DNA from: Raphanus sativus
Taxonomy: Eukaryota; Streptophyta; Magnoliopsida; Brassicales; Brassicaceae
NCBI RefSeq assembly: GCF_000801105.2
Contig: NC_079518.1
Span: 17,898,800-17,962,799 of the forward strand
DNA: 64,000 nucleotides
Direction: 5' to 3'
Notes under the pieces: generated by a model
What the model was told of the DNA's origin: nothing
Database searches by the model: none
Seen by the model: the letters and a program-made list of their open reading frames with translations, nothing else
In this document: positions 1-12,658 of the stretch, one piece after another
How the letters are laid out: every line of letters starts with the position of its first letter
Numbering within the stretch: the first letter of the stretch is position 1
Position numbers and translations under genes: made by a program

Positions 1-802
1 AATTTTTAGTGTTCTATTTTTATTTATATCGTATATACATATATACACACATATATATAGTAGCATTAATTTGCACAAAATAAAATTTTCATTAAAATAT
101 CCGTGAGCTTAATAACTTGGATTATAGTAAAAATAAAATTAAAATAAATTCCTTACCGTATAATACTTTATCATATTATTTTATCATTGGTTTCAAATAT
201 TATTCTCTTTTCCTTATAGAAGATATCTTGTTAATATACAGTTTGTTATTTGTTACTGATTTTGCAAGGTCAATTGGTTATAGGTTTAGATTATTATTAT
301 GATTGAATATTACCTAAGTTTTAGTCAAAATTAATTAATTTGTATTATTATTATTATTTATTTTTAATCTACATATATTTGATGTTAGGATTATCCAATA
401 GTTTATTTAATAAAAACTTGGCATCTGAGGTTTTTCATACATGTATGTTATTATTTTAGTTCAGTAGAATCTTAGAAATTTTAATTTTTAATGTTGTATA
501 ATAAATGCATTAATTTGCAATATCACTAATAGAGAATTTTATTTTGAGTATTTATTTCTAGTTTTAATTTCTTATAACCATTTTCAGGTTAACATAAGAC
601 AAATATGTCATACAGAATATATTTAGACTACAATATGTTTATGGTTGATATTTTAAATTTATATATCTCATATGGTGAATTAATATTTTTTATTTCCTTT
701 AAGCAAAGATTTTTTTTTCATGTAATTTCAGGTTGCTAATTGTTTTGGATCTTTATTACAGTATTCCTGACACTAGTACAAAAATTATTATATCTAATAA
801 TG

Positions 803-1134
803 TTAGTTTGGCCTTTTTGACCTACAACAACATTTTCCAGAACTACAATCGCCAACTAACTGAATGGTCATAGCTGCACAAAAGTTCTCACATGCTTGGT
901 CATTTGGTTTACACGGAATATTGTCGTAGCATTTTTTGTAGTCTTGTTTTACTTCAAAGTCTGTTTAAAATCAAAATGATTACAATGTTGACAGTTATAA
1001 AAAAAATAAATATATGAGTATAAATAAAAGTAAACAGTAAAGTGAAATTAAATACCTGGGTAGCAATGAACATTAGATACTATGAAGAAGATAGTGAAAA
1101 CAAATGCGATCAATATGTTTTTGGAGATAGCCAT
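803..1134 (-). CDS. Defensin-like cysteine-rich secreted peptide, copy 1
   Basis: Two exons on the minus strand: exon 1 1056-1134, a GT...AG intron 961-1055 (95 nt), exon 2 803-960. The 78 aa product starts with a hydrophobic signal peptide (about residues 1-24, MAISKNILIAFVF...) followed by a small cationic domain. Its eight cysteines (37, 43, 50, 54, 65, 70, 71, 72) are spaced C-x5-C-x6-C-x3-C-x10-C-x4-C-C-C. The C-x3-C and the G-x-C before C65 fit a cysteine-stabilised alpha-beta defensin fold. The intron directly after the signal-peptide exon is typical of plant DEFL/LCR genes. Such peptides are secreted and act in defence or in reproductive signalling; the role here is unknown. An AATAAA lies at 752-757, about 46 nt past the stop. 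Confidence 0.88.
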
Positions 1135-1186
1135 TTTGTATGAACTTTTCTTAATTTTTTTAGTGTTCTGTTTTGATTTATATTGT

Positions 1187-1197
1187 TATATATATAA
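1187..1197 (-). promoter_or_regulatory. Putative TATA box of DEFL copy 1
   Basis: A TATATATA run lies about 55-65 nt upstream of the ATG on the minus strand. The same run occurs at the same distance in the other copies. The surroundings are AT-rich, so the call is weak. Confidence 0.3.
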
Positions 1198-1753
1198 TAA
1201 CATAAATTTTCATAAAAGGAATATTTCATTGACGAAGAAGGAAAATTTCATCAAAATATCCTTGAGCTTAATTTCTTGGATTATAGTCAAAATAATATTA
1301 AAATAAATTCCTTACTTTATAATATTTCATCTTTGGTTTCAAATGTTATTCTCTTTTTTATAGAAAATATCTTGTCAATATATGTTTTGTTATTTGTTAC
1401 TGATTTTGCAAGTTCTATCGGTTATAGATTATTTCCTTAGTTTAAGTCAAAAATTTTAATTTATATTATATATTTAATATTATAAATTTAATATTTTTTA
1501 AAAATATATATATTTAGTTTTAGACGAATCCAAAAGTTTATTTAATAAAAACTTGGCATATGGGGTTTTTCATAAGCCAAATACATCATGCATAATATAT
1601 TTAAATTACAATATGTTTATGGTTGTTTTGTTCTACACAAAAAATATTATTAATTGCTAATATAACATCAACACATATTTCATAATGAATATAATATTTA
1701 AAATATACATTAAAAGTAGGTAATAAATACTTAATTAGTGACATAAACTACAC

Positions 1754-1814
1754 TTAGATACTATGAAGAAGATAGTGAAAACAAATGCAATTAATATCTT
1801 TTGGAGATACCCAT
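1754..1814 (-). pseudogene. Decayed DEFL exon 1, unit 1
   Basis: Sixty-one bases resemble exon 1 of the intact gene, beginning with an ATG at 1814. A one-base deletion after codon 5 gives MGISKRY and then a stop. The splice donor and exon 2 are missing; unrelated AT-rich DNA follows. The upstream region is still recognisably the same promoter. This is a dead paralogue present once per unit. Confidence 0.8.
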
Positions 1815-2635
1815 TTTTTATGAAATTTCTTAATTTTTAGTGTTCTATTTTTATTTATATCGTATATACATATATACACACATATATATATAGTAGCATT
1901 AATTTGCACAAAATAAAATTTTCATTAAAATATCCGTGAGCTTAATAACTTGGATTATAGTAAAAATAAAATTAAAATAAATTCCTTACCGTATAATACT
2001 TTATCATATTATTTTATCATTGGTTTCAAATATTATTCTCTTTTCCTTATAGAAGATATCTTGTTAATATACAGTTTGTTATTTGTTACTGATTTTGCAA
2101 GGTCAATTGGTTATAGGTTTAGATTATTATTATGATTGAATATTACCTAAGTTTTAGTCAAAATTAATTAATTTGTATTATTATTATTATTTTATTTTTA
2201 ATATACATATATTTGATGTTAGGATTATCCAATAGTTTATTTAATAAAAACTTGGCATCTGAGGTTTTTCATACATGTATGTTATTATTTTAGTTCAGTA
2301 GAATCTTAGAAATTTTAATTTTTAATGTTGTATAATAAATGCATTAATTTGCAATATCACTAATAGAGAATTTTATTTTGAGTATTTATTTCTAGTTTTA
2401 ATTTCTTATAACCATTTTCAGGTTAACATAAGACAAATATGTCATACAGAATATATTTAGACTACAATATGTTTATGGTTGATATTTTAAATTTATATAT
2501 CTCATATGGTGAATTAATATTTTTTATTTCCTTTAAGCAAAGATTTTTTTTCATGTAATTTCAGGTTGCTAATTGTTTTGGATCTTTATTACAGTATTCC
2601 TGACACTAGTACAAAAATTATTATATCTAATAATG

Positions 2636-2967
2636 TTAGTTTGGCCTTTTTGACCTACAACAACATTTTCCAGAACTACAATCGCCAACTAACTGAATGG
2701 TCATAGCTGCACAAAAGTTCTCACATGCTTGGTCATTTGGTTTACACGGAATATTGTCGTAGCATTTTTTGTAGTCTTGTTTTACTTCAAAGTCTGTTTA
2801 AAATCAAAATGATTACAATGTTGACAGTTATAAAAAAGATAAATATATGAGTATAAATAAAAGTAAACAGTAAAGTGAAATTAAATACCTGGGTAGCAAT
2901 GAACATTAGATACTATGAAGAAGATAGTGAAAACAAATGCGATCAATATGTTTTTGGAGATAGCCAT
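2636..2967 (-). CDS. Defensin-like cysteine-rich secreted peptide, copy 2
   Basis: Exon 1 is 2889-2967, the intron 2794-2888 (95 nt) and exon 2 2636-2793. The 78 codons are identical to copy 1, including the signal peptide and the eight-cysteine pattern. The intron differs from copy 1 by a base in an A-rich stretch. Identity of coding exons 1.83 kb apart implies recent amplification or gene conversion. Confidence 0.87.
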
Positions 2968-3582
2968 TTTGTATGAACTTTTCTTAATTTTTTTAGTGTT
3001 CTGTTTTGATTTATATTGTTATATATATAATAACATAAATTTTCATAAAAGGAATATTTCATTGACGAAGAAGGAAAATTTCATCAAAATATCCTTGAGC
3101 TTAATTTCTTGGATTATAGTCAAAATAATATTAAAATAAATTCCTTACTTTATAATATTTCATCTTTGGTTTCAAATGTTATTCTCTTTTTTATAGAAAA
3201 TATCTTGTCAATATATGTTTTGTTATTTGTTACTGATTTTGCAAGTTCTATCGGTTATAGATTATTTCCTTAGTTTAAGTCAAAAATTTTAATTTATATT
3301 ATATATTTAATATTATAAATTTAATATTTTTAAATATATATTTAGTTTTAGACGAATCCAAAAGTTTATTTAATAAAAACTTGGCATATGGGGTTTTTCA
3401 TAAGCCAAATACATCATGCATAATATATTTAAATTACAATATGTTTATGGTTGTTTTGTTCTACACAAAAAAATATTATTAATTGCTAATATAACATCAA
3501 CACATATTTCATAATGAATATAATATTTAAAATATACATTAAAAGTAGGTAATAAATACTTAATTAGTGACATAAACTACAC

Positions 3583-3643
3583 TTAGATACTATGAAGAAG
3601 ATAGTGAAAACAAATGCAATTAATATCTTTTGGAGATACCCAT
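3583..3643 (-). pseudogene. Decayed DEFL exon 1, unit 2
   Basis: Same broken exon 1 remnant, ATG at 3643, with the same frameshift and no exon 2. Confidence 0.8.
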
Positions 3644-4462
3644 TTTTATGAAATTTCTTAATTTTTAGTGTTCTATTTTTATTTATATCGTATATACATA
3701 TATACACACATATATATATAGTAGCATTAATTTGCACAAAATAAAATTTTCATTAAAATATCCGTGAGCTTAATAACTTGGATTATAGTAAAAATAAAAT
3801 TAAAATAAATTCCTTACCGTATAATACTTTATCATATTATTTTATCATTGGTTTCAAATATTATTCTCTTTTCCTTATAGAAGATATCTTGTTAATATAC
3901 AGTTTGTTATTTGTTACTGATTTTGCAAGGTCAATTGGTTATAGGTTTAGATTATTATTATGATTGAATATTACCTAAGTTTTAGTCAAAATTAATTAAT
4001 TTGTATTATTATTATTATTTATTTTTAATATACATATATTTGATGTTAGGATTATCCAATAGTTTATTTAATAAAAACTTGGCATCTGAGGTTTTTCATA
4101 CATGTATGTTATTATTTTAGTTCAGTAGAATCTTAGAAATTTTAATTTTTAATGTTGTATAATAAATGCATTAATTTGCAATATCACTAATAGAGAATTT
4201 TATTTTGAGTATTTATTTCTAGTTTTAATTTCTTATAACCATTTTCAGGTTAACATAAGACAAATATGTCATACAGAATATATTTAGACTACAATATGTT
4301 TATGGTTGATATTTTAAATTTATATATCTCATATGGTGAATTAATATTTTTTATTTCCTTTAAGCAAAGATTTTTTTTCATGTAATTTCAGGTTGCTAAT
4401 TGTTTTGGATCTTTATTACAGTATTCCTGACACTAGTACAAAAATTATTATATCTAATAATG

Positions 4463-4794
4463 TTAGTTTGGCCTTTTTGACCTACAACAACATTTTCCAG
4501 AACTACAATCGCCAACTAACTGAATGGTCATAGCTGCACAAAAGTTCTCACATGCTTGGTCATTTGGTTTACACGGAATATTGTCGTAGCATTTTTTGTA
4601 GTCTTGTTTTACTTCAAAGTCTGTTTAAAATCAAAATGATTACAATGTTGACAGTTATAAAAAAGATAAATATATGAGTATAAATAAAAGTAAACAGTAA
4701 AGTGAAATTAAATACCTGGGTAGCAATGAACATTAGATACTATGAAGAAGATAGTGAAAACAAATGCGATCAATATGTTTTTGGAGATAGCCAT
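4463..4794 (-). CDS. Defensin-like cysteine-rich secreted peptide, copy 3
   Basis: Exon 1 is 4716-4794, the intron 4621-4715 (95 nt) and exon 2 4463-4620. The predicted 78 aa product is identical to copies 1 and 2. Splice sites, the AATAAA after the stop and the upstream region are all conserved, so nothing visible makes this copy inactive. Confidence 0.87.
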
Positions 4795-5414
4795 TTTGTA
4801 TGAACTTTTCTTAATTTTTTTAGTGTTCTGTTTTGATTTATATTGTTATATATATAATAACATAAATTTTCATAAAAGGAATATTTCATTGACGAAGAAG
4901 GAAAATTTCATCAAAATATCCTTGAGCTTAATTTCTTGGATTATAGTCAAAATAATATTAAAATAAATTCCTTACTTTATAATATTTCATCTTTGGTTTC
5001 AAATGTTATTCTCTTTTTTATAGAAAATATCTTGTCAATATATGTTTTGTTATTTGTTACTGATTTTGCAAGTTCTATCGGTTATAGATTATTTCCTTAG
5101 TTTAAGTCAAAAATTTTAATTTATATTATATATTTAATATTATAAATTTAATATTTTTTTAAAAAATATATATTTAGTTTTAGACGAATCCAAAAGTTTA
5201 TTTAATAAAAACTTGGCATATGGGGTTTTTCATAAGCCAAATACATCATGCATAATATATTTAAATTACAATATGTTTATGGTTGTTTTGTTCTACACAA
5301 AAAAATATTATTAATTGCTAATATAACATCAACACATATTTCATAATGAATATAATATTTAAAATATACATTAAAAGTAGGTAATAAATACTTAATTAGT
5401 GACATAAACTACAC

Positions 5415-5475
5415 TTAGATACTATGAAGAAGATAGTGAAAACAAATGCAATTAATATCTTTTGGAGATACCCAT
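5415..5475 (-). pseudogene. Decayed DEFL exon 1, unit 3
   Basis: Same broken exon 1 remnant, ATG at 5475. The shared lesion shows that the gene died before the unit was amplified. Confidence 0.8.
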
Positions 5476-6295
5476 TTTTATGAAATTTCTTAATTTTTAG
5501 TGTTCTATTTTTATTTATATCGTATATACATATATACACACATATATATATAGTAGCATTAATTTGCACAAAATAAAATTTTCATTAAAATATCCGTGAG
5601 CTTAATAACTTGGATTATAGTAAAAATAAAATTAAAATAAATTCCTTACCGTATAATACTTTATCATATTATTTTATCATTGGTTTCAAATATTATTCTC
5701 TTTTCCTTATAGAAGATATCTTGTTAATATACAGTTTGTTATTTGTTACTGATTTTGCAAGGTCAATTGGTTATAGGTTTAGATTATTATTATGATTGAA
5801 TATTACCTAAGTTTTAGTCAAAATTAATTAATTTGTATTATTATTATTATTTATTTTTAATATACATATATTTGATGTTAGGATTATCCAATAGTTTATT
5901 TAATAAAAACTTGGCATCTGAGGTTTTTCATACATGTATGTTATTATTTTAGTTCAGTAGAATCTTAGAAATTTTAATTTTTAATGTTGTATAATAAATG
6001 CATTAATTTGCAATATCACTAATAGAGAATTTTATTTTGAGTATTTATTTCTAGTTTTAATTTCTTATAACCATTTTCAGGTTAACATAAGACAAATATG
6101 TCATACAGAATATATTTAGACTACAATATGTTTATGGTTGATATTTTAAATTTATATATCTCATATGGTGAATTAATATTTTTTATTTCCTTTAAGCAAA
6201 GATTTTTTTTTCATGTAATTTCAGGTTGCTAATTGTTTTGGATCTTTATTACAGTATTCCTGACACTAGTACAAAAATTATTATATCTAATAATG

Positions 6296-6625
6296 TTAGT
6301 TTGGCCTTTTTGACCTACAACAACATTTTCCAGAACTACAATCGCCAACTAACTGAATGGTCATAGCTGCACAAAAGTTCTCACATGCTTGGTCATTTGG
6401 TTTACACGGAATATTGTCGTAGCATTTTTTGTAGTCTTGTTTTACTTCAAAGTCTGTTTAAAATCAAAATGATTACAATGTTGACAGTTATAAAAAAGAT
6501 ATATATGAGTATAAATAAAAGTAAACAGTAAAGTGAAATTAAATACCTGGGTAGCAATGAACATTAGATACTATGAAGAAGATAGTGAAAACAAATGCGA
6601 TCAATATGTTTTTGGAGATAGCCAT
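6296..6625 (-). CDS. Defensin-like cysteine-rich secreted peptide, copy 4
   Basis: Exon 1 is 6547-6625, the intron 6454-6546 (93 nt, two bases shorter than in copy 1) and exon 2 6296-6453. The coding sequence is identical to copies 1-3. The upstream region has lost one T in a T run. This breaks a spurious plus-strand reading frame but not the gene. Confidence 0.87.
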
Positions 6626-7242
6626 TTTGTATGAACTTTTCTTAATTTTTTAGTGTTCTGTTTTGATTTATATTGTTATATATATAATAACATAAATTTT
6701 CATAAAAGGAATATTTCATTGACGAAGAAGGAAAATTTCATCAAAATATCCTTGAGCTTAATTTCTTGGATTATAGTCAAAATAATATTAAAATAAATTC
6801 CTTACTTTATAATATTTCATCTTTGGTTTCAAATGTTATTCTCTTTTTTATAGAAAATATCTTGTCAATATATGTTTTGTTATTTGTTACTGATTTTGCA
6901 AGTTCTATCGGTTATAGATTATTTCCTTAGTTTAAGTCAAAATTTTAATTTATATTATATATTTAATATTATAAATTTAATATTTTTAAAAAATATATAT
7001 ATTTAGTTTTAGACGAATCCAAAAGTTTATTTAATAAAAACTTGGCATATGGGGTTTTTCATAAGCCAAATACATCATGCATAATATATTTAAATTACAA
7101 TATGTTTATGGTTGTTTTGTTCTACACAAAAAATATTATTAATTGCTAATATAACATCAACACATATTTCATAATGAATATAATATTTAAAATATACATT
7201 AAAAGTAGGTAATAAATACTTAATTAGTGACATAAACTACAC

Positions 7243-7303
7243 TTAGATACTATGAAGAAGATAGTGAAAACAAATGCAATTAATATCTTTTGGAGATACC
7301 CAT
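7243..7303 (-). pseudogene. Decayed DEFL exon 1, unit 4
   Basis: Same broken exon 1 remnant, ATG at 7303, with the same frameshift and no exon 2. Confidence 0.8.
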
Positions 7304-8120
7304 TTTTTATGAAATTTCTTAATTTTTAGTGTTCTATTTTTATTTATATCGTATATACATATATACACACATATATATAGTAGCATTAATTTGCACAAAA
7401 TAAAATTTTCATTAAAATATCCGTGAGCTTAATAACTTGGATTATAGTAAAAATAAAATTAAAATAAATTCCTTACCGTATAATACTTTATCATATTATT
7501 TTATCATTGGTTTCAAATATTATTCTCTTTTCCTTATAGAAGATATCTTGTTAATATACAGTTTGTTATTTGTTACTGATTTTGCAAGGTCAATTGGTTA
7601 TAGGTTTAGATTATTATTATGATTGAATATTACCTAAGTTTTAGTCAAAATTAATTAATTTGTATTATTATTATTATTTATTTTTAATATACATATATTT
7701 GATGTTAGGATTATCCAATAGTTTATTTAATAAAAACTTGGCATCTGAGGTTTTTCATACATGTATGTTATTATTTTAGTTCAGTAGAATCTTAGAAATT
7801 TTAATTTTTAATGTTGTATAATAAATGCATTAATTTGCAATATCACTAATAGAGAATTTTATTTTGAGTATTTATTTCTAGTTTTAATTTCTTATAACCA
7901 TTTTCAGGTTAACATAAGACAAATATGTCATACAGAATATATTTAGACTACAATATGTTTATGGTTGATATTTTAATTTATATATCTCATATGGTGAATT
8001 AATATTTTTTATTTCCTTTAAGCAAAGATTTTTTTTCATGTAATTTCAGGTTGCTAATTGTTTTGGATCTTTATTACAGTATTCCTGACACTAGTACAAA
8101 AATTATTATATCTAATAATG

Positions 8121-8453
8121 TTAGTTTGGCCTTTTTGACCTACAACAACATTTTCCAGAACTACAATCGCCAACTAACTGAATGGTCATAGCTGCACAAA
8201 AGTTCTCACATGCTTGGTCATTTGGTTTACACGGAATATTGTCGTAGCATTTTTTGTAGTCTTGTTTTACTTCAAAGTCTGTTTAAAATCAAAATGATTA
8301 CAATGTTGACAGTTATAAAAAAAGATAAATATATGAGTATAAATAAAAGTAAACAGTAAAGTGAAATTAAATACCTGGGTAGCAATGAACATTAGATACT
8401 ATGAAGAAGATAGTGAAAACAAATGCGATCAATATGTTTTTGGAGATAGCCAT
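8121..8453 (-). CDS. Defensin-like cysteine-rich secreted peptide, copy 5
   Basis: Exon 1 is 8375-8453, the intron 8279-8374 (96 nt) and exon 2 8121-8278. The 78 aa product is identical to copies 1-4. It is the last copy before the Helitron-bearing unit. Confidence 0.87.
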
Positions 8454-9069
8454 TTTGTATGAACTTTTCTTAATTTTTTTAGTGTTCTGTTTTGATTTAT
8501 ATTGTTATATATATAATAACATAAATTTTCATAAAAGGAATATTTCATTGACGAAGAAGGAAAATTTCATCAAAATATCCTTGAGCTTAATTTCTTGGAT
8601 TATAGTCAAAATAATATTAAAATAAATTCCTTACTTTATAATATTTCATCTTTGGTTTCAAATGTTATTCTCTTTTTTATAGAAAATATCTTGTCAATAT
8701 ATGTTTTGTTATTTGTTACTGATTTTGCAAGTTCTATCGGTTATAGATTATTTCCTTAGTTTAAGTCAAAATTTTAATTTATATTATATATTTAATATTA
8801 TAAATTTAATATTTTTAAAAAATATATATTTAGTTTTAGACGAATCCAAAAGTTTATTTAATAAAAACTTGGCATATGGGGTTTTTCATAAGCCAAATAC
8901 ATCATGCATAATATATTTAATTACAATATGTTTATGGTTGTTTTGTTCTACACAAAAAATATTATTAATTGCTAATATAACATCAACACATATTTCATAA
9001 TGAATATAATATTTAAAATATACATTAAAAAGTAGGTAATAAATACTTAATTAGTGACATAAACTACAC

Positions 9070-9130
9070 TTAGATACTATGAAGAAGATAGTGAAAACAA
9101 ATGCAATTAATATCTTTTGGAGATACCCAT
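9070..9130 (-). pseudogene. Decayed DEFL exon 1, unit 5
   Basis: Same broken exon 1 remnant, ATG at 9130, with the same frameshift and no exon 2. Confidence 0.8.
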
Positions 9131-9644
9131 TTTTTATGAAATTTCTTAATTTTTAGTGTTCTATTTTTATTTATATTGTATATACATATATACACACATA
9201 TATATATAGTAGCATTAATTTGCACAAAATAAAATTTCATTAAAATATCCGTGAGCTTAATAACTTGGATTATAGTAAAAATAAAATTAAAATAAATTCC
9301 TTACCGTATAATACTTTATCATATTATTTTATCATTGGTTTCAAATATTATTCTCTTTTCCTTATAGAAGATATCTTGTTAATATACAGTTTGTTATTTG
9401 TTACTGATTTTGCAAGGTCAATTGGTTATAGGTTTAGATTATTATTATGATTGAATATTACCTAAGTTTTAGTCAAAATTAATTTCTATTAATATTATTA
9501 TTTATTTTTAATATACATATATTTGATGTTAGGATTATCCAATAGTTTATTTAATACAAACTTGGCATCTGAGGTTTTCATACATGTATGTTATTATTTT
9601 AGTTCAGTAGAATCTTAGAAATTTTAATTTTTAATGTTGTATAA

Positions 9645-11161
9645 TCTATACTATTAAAAGGGAAGCAGTCTTGAAAAGTCGACTTATACAAGTTGTTTTG
9701 ACCCTTTCATTTAACTAACAATATTTTTGGTCTTACCTAATATTTCTCTAACTAAATATACTACCTTATATTTAGCTGGCATTAGTTTTTATTATTGGGC
9801 CCATAAAAGAGGATTAATATTTACATACCTAATTACAAAAGTGATGCTTAACATATTAGACGTGCCTATTGACGAACCAATAAGTCTAAAACTTACATAT
9901 TATTAATTGTACAGTAAACATATTTATAACATAGTATAACGTTCGTGTTGCTACCATATATTTCCCTAATCGTATTGAATTTAAAGATAATTGTTTTTAA
10001 TATATTTGCATACATGCTCGATTTAAAATTATGTGTGCACAACACACTTAATATATGTTTGATATTACAAATATTTACAAAATGGAATATAGAAAGAAAA
10101 TCAATGTAATATAATATTTGTCTACGGTATAAAATTCATGGCCAGGACCTCTGATATATATCATTTGTGCATCTCCATCTCAATAGTAAATCGTATAATA
10201 ATATATTGTTTACTGAAAAAAATAAAAAAAAATATAATCTGAATATCTACACTATGATACTTCATATTCATATGATTTTATGATCATTTGTATTTTTTAT
10301 AACAAAAAAGTAAACCAACAAAATTTTCATTGTAATATTTTTAACAGTTTTTAACAGTTTGTGAACAAAAAAAAAGATTTTAACAGTTTTAATAATTTAT
10401 AGTTGTTTTAAAAATTCAAAATATAACATATAAGAAAAAAATATATTTTTATTATATATTTAATGTGATTGTTTAAATTTTTTAACATCACAAATTAAAC
10501 AAAAAGATGGAGAATGCAAAATTATTATCAAATATTTATTATTCAAAATTATTAATTGTCATATATATATATATATATGTTACTCATATTAAATAATTCT
10601 GTAGCTTCTGTTTAAAAAAGAACGAAGAATATTTTTTATGCATTATTAATCAATTTGATAATTAATTTTATAAAAATAATAATATATATTTAGATGGACC
10701 AACATATTTTTCTTAGAATTCCGAAATTCATCATGCTGATGACACGTGAGTACATTCAAATGTTGTAATGTTCCTCAATTAATATATAAGGGATAATATT
10801 CTAAACTTTGTGAAAAGATGAGTACTTTGGGTATCTGATGGGTCTCACGTATGATCCGAACCAGACCTAAAATTTACGGGTCTTAAAATAAACAATAAGT
10901 ATTTTAGTGGATCCGAATCGAATCTATATTTTTGGTTTCGGTTCGTGTTTTGGATCCAAATAAAATGCACAGACCTAAAGATTTACATAAAAGATATACA
11001 TGCGAAATTTGAAATAAACTAATTTATAATTTATATAATTGTAAAAAATTATATGCTTTAATATTTACAATAATGTACAACAATCAACAAATACTAATTC
11101 ATATTAAACTGTTTATAGTTTAAGAAAAACCCGCGCTTTCAAAGCGCGGGTCAAAATCTAG
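9645..11161 (+). mobile_element. Non-autonomous Helitron (1,517 bp)
   Basis: It begins TCTATACTATTAAAAGGG, a typical Arabidopsis Helitron 5' end, and ends ...AAATCTAG, matching CTRR. A 10 bp GC-rich hairpin (11130-11150) sits 11 nt before the end. Insertion is between A (9644) and T (11162) without target duplication. The undisturbed site is visible in the five sister units, for example around 500-505. There is no RepHel coding sequence and no recognisable captured gene; the interior is AT-rich. Confidence 0.93.
11130..11150 (+). other. Helitron 3' terminal hairpin
   Basis: CCCGCGCTTT, one C, then AAAGCGCGGG: a perfect 10 bp stem in AT-rich DNA, 11 nt before the CTAG end. It is the Helitron termination signal. 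Confidence 0.92.
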
Positions 11162-11461
11162 TAAATGCATTAATTTGCAATATCACTAATAGAGAATTTT
11201 ATTTTGAGTATTTATTTCTAGTTTTAATTTCTTATAACCATTTTCAGGTTAACATAAGACAAATATGTCATACAGAATATATTTAGACTACAATATGTTT
11301 ATGGTTGATATTTTAAATTTATATATCTCATATGGTGAATTAACATTTTTTATTTCCTTTAAGCAAAGATTTTTTTTCATGTAATTTCAGGTTGCTAATT
11401 GTTTTGAATCTTTATTACAGTATTTTTGACACTAGTACAAAAATTATTATATCTAATAATG

Positions 11462-11793
11462 TTAGTTTGGCCTTTTTGACCTACAACAACATTTTCCAGA
11501 ATTACAATCGCCAACTAACTGAATGGTCATAGCTGCACAAAAGTTCTCACATGCTTGGTCATTTGGTTTACACGGAATATTGTCGTAGCATTTTTTGTAA
11601 TCTTGTTTTACTTCAAAGTCTGTTTAAAATCAAAATGATTACAATGTTGACAGTTATAAAAAAGATAAATATATGAGTATAAATAAAAGTAAACAGTAAA
11701 GTGAAATTAAATACCTGGGTAGCAATGAACATTAGATACTATCAAGAAGATAGTGAAAACAAATGCGATCAATATGTTTTTGGAGATAGCCAT
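11462..11793 (-). CDS. Defensin-like cysteine-rich secreted peptide, copy 6 (variant)
   Basis: Exon 1 is 11715-11793, the intron 11620-11714 (95 nt) and exon 2 11462-11619. The frame is intact, with the same signal peptide, intron position and eight cysteines. Three coding differences from copies 1-5 are visible: Phe17 to Leu in the signal peptide, Ser66 to Asn in the loop after C65, and a synonymous change in the Asp33 codon. A Helitron lies 300 bp past the stop and a Pack-MULE about 420 bp upstream of the start, so its expression context may differ from the other copies. Confidence 0.85.
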
Positions 11794-12526
11794 TTTGTAT
11801 GAACTTTTCTTAATTTTTTTAGTGTTCTGTTTTGATTTATATTGTTATATATATAATAACATAAATTTTCATAAAAGGAATATTTCATTGACAAAGAAGG
11901 AAAATTTCATCAAAATATCCTTGAGCTTAATTTCTTGGATTATAGTCAAAATAATATTAAAATAAATTCCTTACTTTATAATATTTCATCTTTGGTTTCA
12001 AATGTTATTCTCTTTTTTATAGAAAATATCTTGTCAATATATGTTTTGTTATTTGTTACTGATTTTGCAAGTTCTATCGGTTATAGATTATTTCCTTAGT
12101 TTAAATCAAAAATTTTAATTTATATTATATATTTAATATTATAAATTTAATATTTTTTAAAAAAATATATATTTAGTTTTAGACGAATCCAAAAGTTTAT
12201 TTAATAAAAAGGAAATTGCCACTAATACCACTTTCAAGATACCACTTTTCAATTATACACTAACCAACTATACCACTAGATTTTTAATAGCAAAATGACC
12301 ACTATGTCCCTAATTAATTAAATCTAAAACCACCGACGAAGTCACATTTGACGAAGAGAAGAGTACGACTTCATCTTCTTCCTTGCAGTCACCAAGCTTC
12401 ATCTGTGACCATGGCCGTTCTGTGTCTCTGAGCTCGGGTTGTGTCTTCCGTTCATCCGCCCTAACCACTGCTGCTTCCATCTCGCGCCATCTCCTCAGTC
12501 CAAGCCGTATCGTCATTCCGAGAGCT

Positions 12527-12658
12527 CACATCGAGCAGTACAAGTTGATGACAAAAATCATAAGCAAGATGCAGCGGTTCGGAGCCGTTTGGAGTCTAAT
12601 CGAGGAGATGAAGAAGGAGAATTCTCACCTGATCGATCCAGAGCTGTTCGCCGTTCTC
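12527..12658 (+). pseudogene. Captured PPR-protein gene fragment
   Basis: About 44 codons read HIEQYKLMTKIISKMQRFGA..., followed by VWSLIEEMKKEN and DPELFAVL. This resembles the start of the repeat region in Arabidopsis P-class pentatricopeptide repeat proteins (consensus YKxMxKILSKMRxFGxVWxLIEEM). PPR proteins bind organelle RNA. Only part of a repeat is present, and the frame runs straight into SDF2-like sequence, so no functional PPR protein can be made. The assignment is from remembered family sequence. Confidence 0.65.

Noticed and set aside
117..302. Repeated 61-codon plus-strand frame (also 1950, 3778, 5610, 7437, 9265)
   Set aside because: It lies in the promoter-like region of the dead DEFL half, is AT-rich and hydrophobic by composition, and is repeated only because the unit is. 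No domain.
1082..1306. Repeated 74-codon plus-strand frame (also 2915, 4742, 8401, 11753)
   Set aside because: It is antisense to the signal-peptide exon and promoter of the real minus-strand gene. It is broken in unit 4 by a one-base indel without harm to the gene.
8701..9000. 99-codon hydrophobic plus-strand frame
   Set aside because: Opens only because of small A/T-run differences in unit 5; absent in the other units.
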